Assembly (NCBI GenBank): GCA_024707265.1
Contig: JANQAB010000010.1
Span: 124,001 to 188,000 of the forward strand
Source: Sporocytophaga sp.
GTDB taxonomy: Bacteria > Bacteroidota > Bacteroidia > Cytophagales > Cytophagaceae
Length of the DNA: 64,000 nucleotides
Direction: 5' to 3'
Position numbers and translations under genes: made by a program. Positions 42,670 to 51,847 of this stretch are shown piece by piece; position 1 is the first letter of the stretch; every line of letters begins with the position of its first letter. Below the pieces are notes generated by a model. It ran no database searches and was not told the origin of the DNA. It worked only from the letters and a program-made list of their open reading frames with translations.

Positions 42670-43182
42670 TTGCGTCTACGATTAATAAAACCAACTCCAG
42701 AATTAGAAAATCAATACTCTGACATGATGCAGGATTGGATTGATTCGAAAGATGAACTTGTTCCTTTTATATTGAAGTATGATTATAAAAACTTTCAACA
42801 ATTCATTGAACAGGTAAACGGATTTGCGAAAGGAATTAACATACCAGAATCATTTGTTTCTCATTCAACATATTGGATGATTAATGACGACAATAGAATT
42901 TTAGGAGTTGTAAATATTCGACATAAACTTACGGATAGTTTAAAAAGAGTGGGTGGGCACATCGGCTATGGAATTAGACCTTCGGAAAGAAGAAAAGGAT
43001 ATGCTTCAAAAATACTTGAACTTGCGTTAATTGAATCTAAGAAAATTGGCATTGAAAGTGTAATGGTAACTTGTGACCAGGACAACATTGGATCGATAAA
43101 AACAATTCTTAAGAACCATGGAGAATTCTTTGAAGATGATTATGTAGAGGGAAAACGAATTAACAAATATTGGATAAACTAA
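42670..43182 (+). CDS. GNAT-family N-acetyltransferase
   Basis: The 170-residue product has the GNAT acetyl-CoA motif HIGYGIRPSERRKGYASKIL (RxxGxA pattern), then a helix and MVTCDQDNIGSIKTILKNHG, the typical substrate-side motif. The start is TTG (42670), since MRLRLIKPTPELENQYSDMM looks like the natural N terminus and no ATG precedes it. The substrate is unknown. It ends just before a 14-bp-stem palindrome. Confidence 0.88.
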   Translation: MRLRLIKPTPELENQYSDMMQDWIDSKDELVPFILKYDYKNFQQFIEQVNGFAKGINIPESFVSHSTYWMINDDNRILGVVNIRHKLTDSLKRVGGHIGYGIRPSERRKGYASKILELALIESKKIGIESVMVTCDQDNIGSIKTILKNHGEFFEDDYVEGKRINKYWIN

Positions 43183-43269
43183 TAAAGACCGCGTATAATA
43201 ATAGCTGCACGCAAAGGCGGGGTCGTTGAAAGGTAAATGAAGCACTTTAAAACTTCTGTCCCATGGCCC

Positions 43270-43300
43270 CTATAGTCCTCGTTTCCAACGAGGACTATAG
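43270..43300. repeat. Perfect 14-bp-stem palindrome
   Basis: CTATAGTCCTCGTT-tcc-AACGAGGACTATAG is a perfect inverse repeat. Variants lie at 38293, 41823, 42101 and 47663 (AGTCCTCATTTCCAACGATG). It stands between the convergent GNAT and LRR genes and could serve as a bidirectional transcription end. Confidence 0.75.
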
Positions 43301-43330
43301 CAATAGCACATAACAGTAAAGTAAAAACAC

Positions 43331-44956
43331 TCAATAAACCACCGACAAATGAAATTTCTCTTCCCCGTTATTGATTTCAATAGTATAATAACCTGTTTGA
43401 ATAATTGAATTATCCTTCAATCGCCCGTCCCATTCCAGAGGAATGGATAGTTCCTGAATCACCTGTCCCCATTTATTAAATACCTTTGCCTTGCCTTGTT
43501 GGGTGAAATAATAAGTGTCACTGATGCCGTCATTATTGGGAGAAAAGAAGGCCTCCTTACAGGCTTCTATCGGAAGGATTATTTTATCGTCTATCAGCTT
43601 GATGCATTGATCACCGGCTTTGGCATATAAGCGGTATTCAGGATTATTAAGATTATTAAAAATTCCATCCGTTGAACTTAGTTGAATTTTGGTAGATGTA
43701 CTTTCAAGTATATAAGCCAGATTATTCTTTGGCTGCACGCCCGGATATACTTTTATAGAGCCGGGTTTTACACAGGTTGCGCTAGTGACTTCCTTGCTTA
43801 TATGAGAAGGAATAAGACACTCCGATATAGTTACATTCTTTACCTCAGAATTGATGGTTAGTTCTGGAAAGTCAGGATGACTAAGAGTGAAATAATAATC
43901 TCCGCTTTGGCTTATGGTTGCATTGAAAAAAGATAATGTATCCGCATTTCCTGTCCAGATTCGGTTGTTGTTGTAATACCAGGAATATTTTACCCCACCT
44001 ACCCCATTGGCAATTCCTGTTTTCAGACGTATGGTGTCGTATTCCAGGTAATTGGAAAATAAAGGATTCGGAAAAGTTTTTTGAGGTGCAATCTTATAGA
44101 TGACGCTATACCCTGGTATGTTTAACAGAGATGTGAAATCTTCATAACTCAGGTAATTATTGAACAATCCTACCCTTTCAAGATTAGACAGACTATTCAT
44201 AGGTGCAAATGATTCAAGCATGTTATCATTGGCAAATATGCTTTTCAATTGCGGGTTGGCACTTAAGTCCGGCAGTGTTTTGAGATTATTATAGCCTATG
44301 TTTAAAATCTTTAGATTAGAGAGATTGCTTATGACAGGAGCCTCATTTAATCCGCAGTAATAAAGATGTAACTCTTCCAGTTTTAATAATGCAGGTAGCT
44401 TTGGAATAACCTTGATATTAATATTTCCGGCAAAATTTAAATAGGTTAAATTTTGTTGACTGCTCAGATCAGGAAAAGAAGAAAGATTGTTCTGATTTAG
44501 ATTTAAATACATTAAAGCGCTCGATACAGGCAGGTTGAGAGCTTTAGAAAAAGAGTTATTACTTGCATCTATTGATTTCAAATTATGGAAATTCGTCAGA
44601 TCGGGAAGTTGAGTAATTTTATTTCCATTGATAGTGATCTCCTCCAGTTTGGTTAATCCCGATATTTCTTCAAGCGACGTGAGCTTGTTTTGTGTAAGAC
44701 TCAGACGTTTTGTATTGGTAAAATATTGTATTCCGTCTGCATTGTTCATTTTATAATTGATACAAATAATATCGTGTGTAAAATTCGTAGCTGCATTAAT
44801 ATCCAGCTCATTCTGACTATTTACCAAAGTCGGCTCAAGATCAATAAGACATTGCCTGAACCCATCATCTTTGATATAGTAAGTCTGAGCTAAGCTTGTC
44901 AGCGGAGCTAGCAGTATCACCAAACAATAAGCAATATGTTTTATTATAGAAATCAT
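43331..44956 (-). CDS. Leucine-rich-repeat protein with T9SS type B (gliding-motility) C-terminal domain
   Basis: The 541-residue product has a signal peptide (residues 1-23, ending SLAQ). Residues about 70-280 are leucine-rich repeats (LTKLEEITINGNKITQLPDL, NLKILNIGYNNLKTLPDL, NPQLKSIFANDNMLESFAPM). An Ig/PKD-like stretch follows (about 305-375). The last 80 residues (EAFFSPNNDGISDTYYF ... KVFNKWGQVIQEL ... LEWDGRLKDNSIIQTGYYTI) are the type B sorting domain. Type B substrates are known to need PorP/SprF-like partners in flavobacteria; one is encoded at 46732. The start overlaps the stop of the preceding gene by 4 bases, so it belongs to the sigma/anti-sigma operon. Confidence 0.9.
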   Translation of the reverse strand: MISIIKHIAYCLVILLAPLTSLAQTYYIKDDGFRQCLIDLEPTLVNSQNELDINAATNFTHDIICINYKMNNADGIQYFTNTKRLSLTQNKLTSLEEISGLTKLEEITINGNKITQLPDLTNFHNLKSIDASNNSFSKALNLPVSSALMYLNLNQNNLSSFPDLSSQQNLTYLNFAGNINIKVIPKLPALLKLEELHLYYCGLNEAPVISNLSNLKILNIGYNNLKTLPDLSANPQLKSIFANDNMLESFAPMNSLSNLERVGLFNNYLSYEDFTSLLNIPGYSVIYKIAPQKTFPNPLFSNYLEYDTIRLKTGIANGVGGVKYSWYYNNNRIWTGNADTLSFFNATISQSGDYYFTLSHPDFPELTINSEVKNVTISECLIPSHISKEVTSATCVKPGSIKVYPGVQPKNNLAYILESTSTKIQLSSTDGIFNNLNNPEYRLYAKAGDQCIKLIDDKIILPIEACKEAFFSPNNDGISDTYYFTQQGKAKVFNKWGQVIQELSIPLEWDGRLKDNSIIQTGYYTIEINNGEEKFHLSVVY

Positions 44957-46067
44957 AAAGTAATCGTCACACTTCCTTTTAAAACATCCCCATCTTCATA
45001 CTCAATCACAAATATAAAATATCCTGCTTCCAAACGTTCATATTTATCTATTCCGTTCCAGGTGGCAGGTGTATCCTTTTTTAAATCCATCTGATAAATG
45101 GGTACTCCGGACTTAGAATAGATGGTCAGTGTTCCAGATTTATCTGCTTTCGGAATATTCCAGACTTCTCCGAAAGACGGATTGAAATAATCATTGATCG
45201 GGCAGCTTATTTCGTTTACCCGCACAATAAAGCGTTGTTGACAGTTTTTGCTATCTGTGATGACCAACTCATAATTTCCTGCTTTAAGTCCTGAATTGCT
45301 ATAAACCTCTTTTTCATCTAAATATAGATTCTGAGTATAAGGCCTGGCTCCTCCTGAAATGTTTATAATTTCAATTTTACCATTTGTTCTGCCAATACAT
45401 GCAGCTGTGGCACGAATACTGGCCTTCAACTGTACCAAGTCGCAAGGTTGAGTATGTTCATCTTTAACCTTTGTGTCAGATATGCTTATATCTTTTGTAT
45501 CCTCGTATTTTGAATCCTCCGGTATGATAGATATATTGTCAACAGCAGTTTTAGGCTGTATCGTATCTACTACAACAGGATAGCTTTCAGTATTTGGAAT
45601 GCTGTAATTATTGCTTTTTAGAATTTGGTTATTCTCGGAATGAGTATTTGATAATTCTGGATTTGGTTTCTTTTCTGAATTAGGTTTCCCAAAAGTGCTA
45701 CTCTCTTTTATTTCCTGCTCTTTCCAGGATTTTCGTTAGATTGTTTCGCAATTCTGTCTTCGTTTTTATTGTATTGAAGTATGCCCATTGTGACTAAAAT
45801 CAAAGTAAGAAGCGCACCGCCAATTATGCCCTTGTTAATGTACTGCTTTTTGTTTACTAATCTTGCTTCTTCCTGTTTAGCTAAATCTTTGATATTAAGC
45901 AATCTATTATTAAAAACCAGTTTTTGAAGAAAACGTGCATTTTCAACCTTCTCAGAGAGTTCCAGGTTATGCAGCAAAGCCGCTTCAAACTCCTGAAGTT
46001 CTGTACCTTGCAGTTCTCCTTTCAGAAAAGCATCAAGATTGTTATATATGTCTTTAGGATAACTCAT
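44953..46067 (-). pseudogene. Anti-sigma-like membrane protein with type-B-CTD-like periplasmic domain, frameshifted
   Basis: The first frame (46067-45708) encodes MSYPKDIYNNLDAFLKGELQ, then a helical cytoplasmic part typical of anti-sigma factors and a membrane helix at residues 80-99 (GIIGGALLTLILVTMGILQY), and stops after NPGKSRK. A second frame, open from 45735 to 44953 and without an ATG, continues RKSWKEQEIKESSTFGKPNS, a polar linker, an Ig-like part and a terminal domain (CPINDYFNPSFGEVWNIPKA ... LTIYSKSGVPIYQMDLKK ... TWNGIDKYERLEAGYFIFVI). That domain resembles a T9SS type B sorting domain. The two parts probably form one protein of about 371 residues; the shift lies between 45708 and 45735. 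It overlaps the sigma gene by 14 bases. Confidence 0.7.
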
Positions 46068-46653
46068 TAAGCAATCGGCTTTTTATTTCCGGTTTTTGTT
46101 CCAACTCAAGATCCAATTTGTCTTTGCATCGTTTCAACTGCATTTTGGCAGCACTTACAGTTGAAAATCCCATTCTCAGGGCTATATCTTCCATCAGCAT
46201 ATTGTAGAATATGTCGTAGGTCAGCAGTTCTATACATTTTTCGCTTATTCCTGAAAAGATAGATCTGATCAGATTTTCACCTTTATTAATCTCATCTACT
46301 AATTGAAAATCAGGATCAGAAATGGATTCATCAAGTAATTCATCGTAGTTTTCAACGGATATAAATCGTTTGTTTCTCTTTAACTTATTCAACCATCTGT
46401 TTTTTGAAAGTGTAAATAAATATCCATTGATGGTGTACCTTTCTTCATCGTATTTTCCACTGATAATCTGCGAATAAAGGTACATGATAGAGTCCTGAAA
46501 TACATCTGAAGCATCATCACCAATTCCACCATGTGACACTACATATTTTTTTACTTTCGGGAAAATTGTCTTATATAGCAGGGAAATTACCTGTTGATCC
46601 TGACCGGTCCTAATCAAATGAGGTATCTCTTTTTCTGTTATTTTCATCTGCAA
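46054..46653 (-). CDS. ECF-type sigma-70 factor
   Basis: The 199-residue product has region 2 (DASDVFQDSIMYLYSQIISG ... INGYLFTLSKNRWLNKLKR) and region 4 (GISEKCIELLTYDIFYNMLM, EDIALRMGFSTVSAAKMQLK), the layout of Bacteroidota extracytoplasmic-function sigma factors. Translation starts at 46653 (MQMKITEKE). Its stop overlaps the anti-sigma start by 14 bases, so the two are translationally coupled. The divergent PorP/SprF gene begins 78 bases away, and both promoters must lie in that gap. It probably controls this locus. Confidence 0.9.
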   Translation of the reverse strand: MQMKITEKEIPHLIRTGQDQQVISLLYKTIFPKVKKYVVSHGGIGDDASDVFQDSIMYLYSQIISGKYDEERYTINGYLFTLSKNRWLNKLKRNKRFISVENYDELLDESISDPDFQLVDEINKGENLIRSIFSGISEKCIELLTYDIFYNMLMEDIALRMGFSTVSAAKMQLKRCKDKLDLELEQKPEIKSRLLNELS

Positions 46654-46731
46654 TAATGAAACATCTCAGGCTTTGAAATAGTAACGAAAGTCAGAAAAAA
46701 TAATGTGTAATTTAATTTTTTATATCAGTAA
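46654..46731. promoter_or_regulatory. Divergent promoter region between sigma factor and PorP/SprF genes
   Basis: This 78-base spacer is the only room for promoters of both the sigma/anti-sigma/LRR operon and the porP/sprF-like gene. It holds GTAACGAAAGTCAG (46681-46694) and an AT-rich tract. A shared element recognised by the local sigma factor is plausible but cannot be shown from one site. Confidence 0.4.
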
Positions 46732-47634
46732 ATGACTCGTAGTCTATGGGTTTGGGGGATATTATTTGTGAAATTTGTAACATGCAAAGCACAAGTAGCT
46801 CCTTTATATCCTGATATCCCAGCTACTTACTCTTTTAACATGCCTTTGGTTACACCTGCTTATATACCGGCAGAAGGTAAATATATTCTGGGTAGCATTT
46901 ATAAATTTAAACTTAAAGAATCCAATCTCGCCATTTTTGATATGAACGCCGCCATAGTCTTTGACGGTAAAAGTCAGAACAAACAATTGGTCCGGATAAA
47001 TTTTTCCAACGAAAAAGAAGGCCCGTATATCAGTACATCCCGGGCATCTGCAAACTATGCCTATAAACTGGCGCTGAGCCATGATCTAAATATGACTGCC
47101 GGTATGTCTCTGGGGTTTGTGAACAGGCTCTATATGACACCTTCTTCATCAAATCAGGGCAGCTTTTTTCTTCCCGATGGAAATATCGGATTGACTATAA
47201 ACTACAAAAAAATTGAAATAGGAAGTGCAGTGATGCAGTTCCCCAATTCTAAAGAAACTCCGTTACAGTCGACGCAACAGGCGAAACGGTTCTACCATCT
47301 GTATGGTATGTACAAACATGATATCAGCCCCTATTGGTCACTTAAAGAATATATGTTGGTAAGAGTTTTACCAGAGGTAACCACTCAGCTTATCGGTGGC
47401 TTCAACATCATATATCAGGATTTGTATGAGGCAGGCTTTGTATATTATCAAAGGCGAGGTATAACATTTCAACTGGTCTATGGCCTACCCGGTGAAAAAT
47501 ATCCTTTATCGCTCAGTATGGCTTATAACTCTTCTTTATTGACTCAAAGTCCACTCTGGGTAGATTCATTTGAACTTGGTTTGAAGATACGAATCTATAA
47601 GAAGGATGAGAATGTGATGATTGGGAAATTATAA
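46732..47634 (+). CDS. PorP/SprF-family type IX secretion membrane protein
   Basis: The 300-residue product has a signal peptide (MTRSLWVWGILFVKFVTCKA) and beta-barrel features: PTSYSFN-like start (DIPATYSFNMPLVTPAYIPA), alternating strands (KIEIGSAVMQFPNSKET, YHLYGMYKHDISPYWSLKEY, LPEVTTQLIGGFNIIYQDLY) and an aromatic C-terminal strand (ELGLKIRIYKK). PorP/SprF proteins lie in the outer membrane and help retain or secrete type B cargo. It is divergent from the sigma factor and close to the LRR type B cargo gene. Confidence 0.83.
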   Translation: MTRSLWVWGILFVKFVTCKAQVAPLYPDIPATYSFNMPLVTPAYIPAEGKYILGSIYKFKLKESNLAIFDMNAAIVFDGKSQNKQLVRINFSNEKEGPYISTSRASANYAYKLALSHDLNMTAGMSLGFVNRLYMTPSSSNQGSFFLPDGNIGLTINYKKIEIGSAVMQFPNSKETPLQSTQQAKRFYHLYGMYKHDISPYWSLKEYMLVRVLPEVTTQLIGGFNIIYQDLYEAGFVYYQRRGITFQLVYGLPGEKYPLSLSMAYNSSLLTQSPLWVDSFELGLKIRIYKKDENVMIGKL

Positions 47635-48113
47635 ATGTTTTTCCAAACCATAGCCCCAATGTTATAGTCCTCATTTCCAACGATGATTTCCTAGGTTGGT
47701 GATTGTATCGCCTTTTTCCTCAACCCCACAATGTTCACGTGACATATATTTCGTAAACTCAAAATTGTTATTTTACTTATAAAAGTCTCGATCTGATAAA
47801 GGACAAAATTAGCTGATCAGAATAGATGTAATTGCTTTTGAGGTTACATTTAAAAAGCTTTTATAATATAAAAAATCGTTATTCTCGCAAATCCTCAATT
47901 TGGAAACCAGACTTGTGGGATGCCTTACTCAATCGGGAAATTTAAAGGATCATTCAAGTTTCTATTGATGCCATCGCTTGAAGTGATGGCATCAATCAGA
48001 TATCGAAGAACTTTATGATGCCCTAAATTTTCTGTCCCCAACCGTATCCGCACCCTACGAAATCTATTACAGAAAGCCTATGTTAATCTTTCATTTTTTG
48101 TCTCTATACTTAT
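47635..48113. other. Repeat-bearing intergenic region
   Basis: Contains a degenerate AGTCCTCATTTCCAACGATG palindrome (about 47663-47690), a GATTGTATCGC piece and the TTGATGCCATCGCTT palindrome at 47965. No gene seen. It separates the PorP/SprF gene from the convergent VOC-protein gene. Confidence 0.5.
47965..47995. repeat. TTGATGCCATCGCTT palindrome, second copy
   Basis: TTGATGCCATCGCTT and AAGTGATGGCATCAA flank a single G. This is one base different from the perfect copy at 23158-23188; the mismatch (G-T) still pairs in RNA. Confidence 0.75.
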
Positions 48114-48539
48114 TTATTTTGGGTCAAAATCCACTATCCATTCAATGCCATATTTATCTCTAAACATGCCAAAATATGCTCCCCCAGGGTTTTCGGTAAA
48201 TGGTACTTCTATTGATCCACCTGCCGAAAGACCATTGAATAATTTATGAGCTTCGTCTTTGCTTTCTGCACTTATAGAAATTTTACTTCTATTCTCATTC
48301 TCATTTACTTTCCCCATAAATTCAGGGACATCATTTCCCATCAACACATTGCATTGACCGATTGGCAAAGCAATATTCATGAGTTTATTTTCTTCTTTTT
48401 CTGCTATGGGGAATTCGTCGCTTGCGATATCTTTGAATCGTATAATTTTTGTGAATTCTCCGCCAAATACAGATTTATAAAATGTAAATGCTTCTTCTGC
48501 ATTTCCGTTGAAGTTAATGTGGGGATTTATAACTGCCAT
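48114..48539 (-). CDS. VOC-family (PhnB/glyoxalase-like) protein
   Basis: The 141-residue product follows the PhnB-type pattern: INPHINFNGNAEEAFTFYKS, FGGEFTKIIRF, NVLMGNDVPEFMG and GAYFGMFRDKYGIEWIVDF. These are small dimers of the vicinal-oxygen-chelate fold. Many bind metal or lack clear activity. The length and both beta-alpha-beta modules are normal. It is a single gene with no informative neighbour. Confidence 0.9.
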   Translation of the reverse strand: MAVINPHINFNGNAEEAFTFYKSVFGGEFTKIIRFKDIASDEFPIAEKEENKLMNIALPIGQCNVLMGNDVPEFMGKVNENENRSKISISAESKDEAHKLFNGLSAGGSIEVPFTENPGGAYFGMFRDKYGIEWIVDFDPK

Positions 48540-48643
48540 GATTTGTATTTTTTACTTTTTAAATGTACAGCTTATCAACAAAATGAACAAGGTATAAAAA
48601 CGACAAAATAGAGGTTTTCTGCGTCAAGACTTGGTTGCTGTAT

Positions 48644-49185
48644 TTATTTATACTCCCTTACATCATCAATAAGAAGTTTATTGTCCTTAATGACCACCGT
48701 AATATCCATCACATAATCAGTTTTCCAGCGAAGGTCTGGAACAACAGTATGGAAAATTTGAGCAGTGTCTCCCATAGACTTTAAATGTATGCAAATGGGT
48801 ATCTCTACATTTCCGTTGTCCATAACTGAAGTAAAGAACCCACCACTGCCAACATACCTGGTATCATACTTTGCTTTCTATTTCTGATGAAATCTTCTTC
48901 AGTCATTTCACTATATTCTAAAGTAATTGCATCCAGCTTATAGTAGTCTTCAGTCAATGATTTTCGCATATTTTCACGAGCAACATTTAAGTCATCACTG
49001 TTCACATAGTCAGTAATAAGCTTGGTCAGCCATTTTTTTATATATACAGTATCCTGGATGATACTGGCCTTCATAATACTTTGTTGTTTGACAGTACTAG
49101 AGTTCGTTTCAGGAGGCTTTGCTGAAAAGTCAGATGTGCAGCTAATCAATAACAGCACAACTGACGGAAATAAAAATTTTATCAT
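48644..49185 (-). pseudogene. Lipoprotein gene with a late frameshift
   Basis: From Met 49185 (MIKFLFPSVVLLLISC) the lipobox LISC is clear. The first frame runs to ...FIRNRKQSMIPGMLAVVGSL and stops at 48805. The sequence downstream reads well in another frame (DTRYVGSGGFFTSVMDNGNV, EIPICIHLKSMGDTAQIF, LRWKTDYVMDITVVIKDNKL, LIDDVREYK) and ends at 48644. One missing base near 48875 joins RNRKQS to YDTRYVGSG. The intact product would be a lipoprotein of about 180 residues. No family named. Confidence 0.65.
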
Positions 49186-49823
49186 AATGGTAGTGGATCT
49201 GCTCCTTTGAATGGACGTAAAGTTAGGCAAAAATGTTTAATCGAAAGAAGTCGTTAATATCAGAAAAGAACTTTTCATTAATAGGAGCATTTAACCCTTT
49301 TCCAAAACTTCCTTACCTTTACATCTCACATAGTTGATAGATAATAAAAACATTCCACGTTTTTGAGCCTTTTCAAACGGATAAGGCTTTATTCATTTTT
49401 CGAAGCTCATACTGCCCATCCCTTAATCCCATGAATCCCAGTTCAGACAATTTAACCCATGAATCCCCTTTAAGACAATTTCTTACCGACCTGTCGAAAA
49501 AACAGGACGAATCGTAAACACCAGTTTTGACGATCATGAAGATAAAATGCAAGTATTATGAAATGCTCTGCCAACCTGCTCTCAAAAATATCAACACATG
49601 AAACACATAATATTCATGAGACTTACAAAGAACCTACATCTTGAAAGCATTATCAGATCTGAACTCTGAAAGTTTATCAGAAAAAGAATAGCATTACTTG
49701 ATAATATTGAATCTCTAAAGAATCCATGAAATATAGCTTAATTCTGGCTGTTTATACCTTGTCTTACCATGTCTGAAAAGCCACATCATATAAAATTATA
49801 AACCATTTACTATTTTTAATTCA
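49186..49823. other. Intergenic region, no gene identified
   Basis: About 640 bases without a convincing frame. It is moderately AT-rich with scattered short ORFs, and no known repeat family was found. The tail end holds the inverted repeat listed at 49824. Confidence 0.4.
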
Positions 49824-49866
49824 ATCATACATCTTATTTCCAAGTAGATTAAACAAGATGTATGAT
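49824..49866. promoter_or_regulatory. 12-bp inverted repeat upstream of the BTRD1 gene
   Basis: ATCATACATCTT and AAGATGTATGAT are perfect inverse copies separated by 19 bases, ending 44 bases before the ATG at 49911. Position and symmetry suit an operator for a dimeric regulator or a 5'-leader stem. No second copy was noticed in the window. Confidence 0.5.
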
Positions 49867-49910
49867 ACCATTTTAATTCTTACAACATTTTTACAAACTA
49901 AAAACCAACA

Positions 49911-51122
49911 ATGAAGAAGATCATCTTCTTGTGCTTGCTAATGGGAGTATTAGCAGTACAAAACATGTATGCACAATGTGTTTTCCCTTACCAGACGACA
50001 GGACTTTTTACTAAACCAAACGTTGCAGAGGTTAGACTTCTGAATGTTTCCTACTCGACCTATCGGGCAAAATATGATGCTCTTTGGGCTGATGGATGGC
50101 GCTTGCACGATCTGAATGTAAGTCAGATTGCAAATGCTACAAAATACTCAGCGGTATGGCGAAAAGCCAATGTAGGTGAATACCAGATTTATGATGCAGA
50201 CTGGAATACTTTTATCAATTATTATAACCCTAAATTTGCTCAAGGATGGAGAATTCATACGATCGCTTCTTATGCAGATAACAATAACGTACTGCGTTAT
50301 ACTGCTTCTTTCAGAAAAACAAATGCGGATGAGTTTGCCATCTACGGATGGACTCAAACTGACCTTATCAACAAATACAATGAAGTAAAAGGAAGCGGAT
50401 GGAGATTAAAAACCCTTAATTCCTTTTTAATAAACAATCAATTAAGATACACAGCTGTGTTTGAAAAAAGTAATTCAGCAGAATCTTTTATTGTCAATTA
50501 TACTCAGGCTGATTTCGTAGCAAAATTTAATGAGATGCATGGTAAGGGATGGCATGTACATTCATTTGACACATATTTTATCAATGGACAATTAAAGTAT
50601 TCTGTTATATTCAGACCTGGAGCTGTAACTGAAGTGATTGTTGCCAACTACGCCTATAACGATTTTATCAATACACCTTACTATAACAGTTCAGGATATG
50701 CATCCGGATGGAGACTGGATGAAGTTTCTATATCCGGTAATCCTAAACAAGTATGTAATGATGTAATTCTAAAACCGGTAACTGAAAGAGTTGCAGCAAC
50801 AGAAGAAGAGCCGGCCCTTGAAGTAAGAAGCGGTGACATTGAAGACATCTATTCATCAGAAGTAATCAAAACGATCCCATCCCACTCTGCAGAAGGATTG
50901 TTTAATCTCTCTATAGACAATGTTTCAGAAGCAGCTTCTGTTTCACTCCAGGTATTGGATTTCGCAGGCAAAGAATATTCCATAGAAAAAAATACTTATT
51001 CTCTGTCTGGAGGACAAAATGAAATTATGCTCAACCTTTCAGATTTTCCATCCGGAGGATACCTTGTGAAAATGAATATAGGAGAAGCAACAGTAACAAG
51101 AAAAGTATTTATAGTGCGATAA
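49911..51122 (+). CDS. Secreted BTRD1-repeat protein with T9SS sorting domain
   Basis: The 403-residue product has a signal peptide (MKKIIFLCLLMGVLAVQNMYA). Residues about 35-280 are five repeats of roughly 48 residues of the form Y...F...Y....GWRLHxLxxxxxNxxxxYTAxFxKxN (DGWRLHDLNVSQIANATKYS, GWRIHTIASYADNN, GWRLKTLNSFLINN, GWHVHSFDTYFING). This matches the bacterial tandem repeat domain 1 (BTRD1) seen in polyglycine-hydrolase-like proteins. The C-terminal 80 residues (VSLQVLDFAGKEYSIEKNTY ... RKVFIVR) form a type A sorting domain. The serine hydrolase part of polyglycine hydrolases is absent. Probably a surface binding protein. Confidence 0.85.
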   Translation: MKKIIFLCLLMGVLAVQNMYAQCVFPYQTTGLFTKPNVAEVRLLNVSYSTYRAKYDALWADGWRLHDLNVSQIANATKYSAVWRKANVGEYQIYDADWNTFINYYNPKFAQGWRIHTIASYADNNNVLRYTASFRKTNADEFAIYGWTQTDLINKYNEVKGSGWRLKTLNSFLINNQLRYTAVFEKSNSAESFIVNYTQADFVAKFNEMHGKGWHVHSFDTYFINGQLKYSVIFRPGAVTEVIVANYAYNDFINTPYYNSSGYASGWRLDEVSISGNPKQVCNDVILKPVTERVAATEEEPALEVRSGDIEDIYSSEVIKTIPSHSAEGLFNLSIDNVSEAASVSLQVLDFAGKEYSIEKNTYSLSGGQNEIMLNLSDFPSGGYLVKMNIGEATVTRKVFIVR

Positions 51123-51319
51123 ACTTTACTACTGGCTTTACTACATACAGGCTGTTCTTGTATAAAGGGGCAGTCTGTAATTTCCTTTCCTTTGTTATCC
51201 TAATTTGTGTGCAAGATCTGATAGTTACTTAAAATACATTTGTAGGATTACCTCAAGGAAAGGTTCTTAAACAAAATTATCAGGATACCCGAAAGGTACA
51301 AAATGACCTTATCAAAATT

Positions 51320-51360
51320 AAAAGGGGAAGCAGTTTTAGTACAAAGCGCCTCCCCTTTTT
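51320..51360. terminator. Terminator hairpin between the BTRD1 gene and the FG-GAP fragment
   Basis: AAAAGGGGA and TCCCCTTTTT pair around 22 bases. It faces the 3' ends of both flanking genes, and it is also a duplicate of the hairpin at 52793, so it came with the FG-GAP duplication. Confidence 0.75.
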
Positions 51361-51369
51361 AAATGTTAT

Positions 51370-51847
51370 TTATTCCTTAACAAGTTTCTCAACTTTTACA
51401 TCAGATGCAGTTTTTATTTTCAATGCATATACACCACTTTCGAGTACACTAACATCAATAGTATTTTCTGAAACCTCAAGAGATATGACAGCTCCTGCTA
51501 TAGAAACAGCTTCTACCGCCACGATCGTTTCAGAAGATTTTACGTTAACGTCCTCTTCATTGACAGGATTAGGATATAGAAGAGCTGACATCCATTCCGT
51601 CTTCAGCTTCTGTCAGAGTTCTCCAACTACCAGACTGATAAACATAATGGAAAAACATTTCGTTTCTGGTTAAAATTGCAGCTTTTCTAGCCTCCGGGTC
51701 TCCTACTATAAGCAGGCAATCTGTAATATCTACATTAAATCCGAATTTGGAAAGATATACGATATTTCCCCAGGCATCAGTGGTAGTCGGTGCCCAAGTA
51801 GAAATAGTTTGGTTTAGCAGATGGAAAGATTCTTCCTGTGCGCACAT
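51370..51847 (-). pseudogene. Internally deleted copy of the FG-GAP T9SS gene
   Basis: Residues match the neighbour at 52844: STWAPTTTDAWGNIVYLSKF, DPEARKAAILTRN, then a jump of about 90 residues to YVYQSGSWRTLTEAEDGMD. The frame breaks and the sorting domain follows (LYPNPVNEEDVNVKSSETIV ... KVEKLVKE). The N-terminal half is missing and there is no signal peptide. Its terminator is also a duplicate. Confidence 0.85.
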
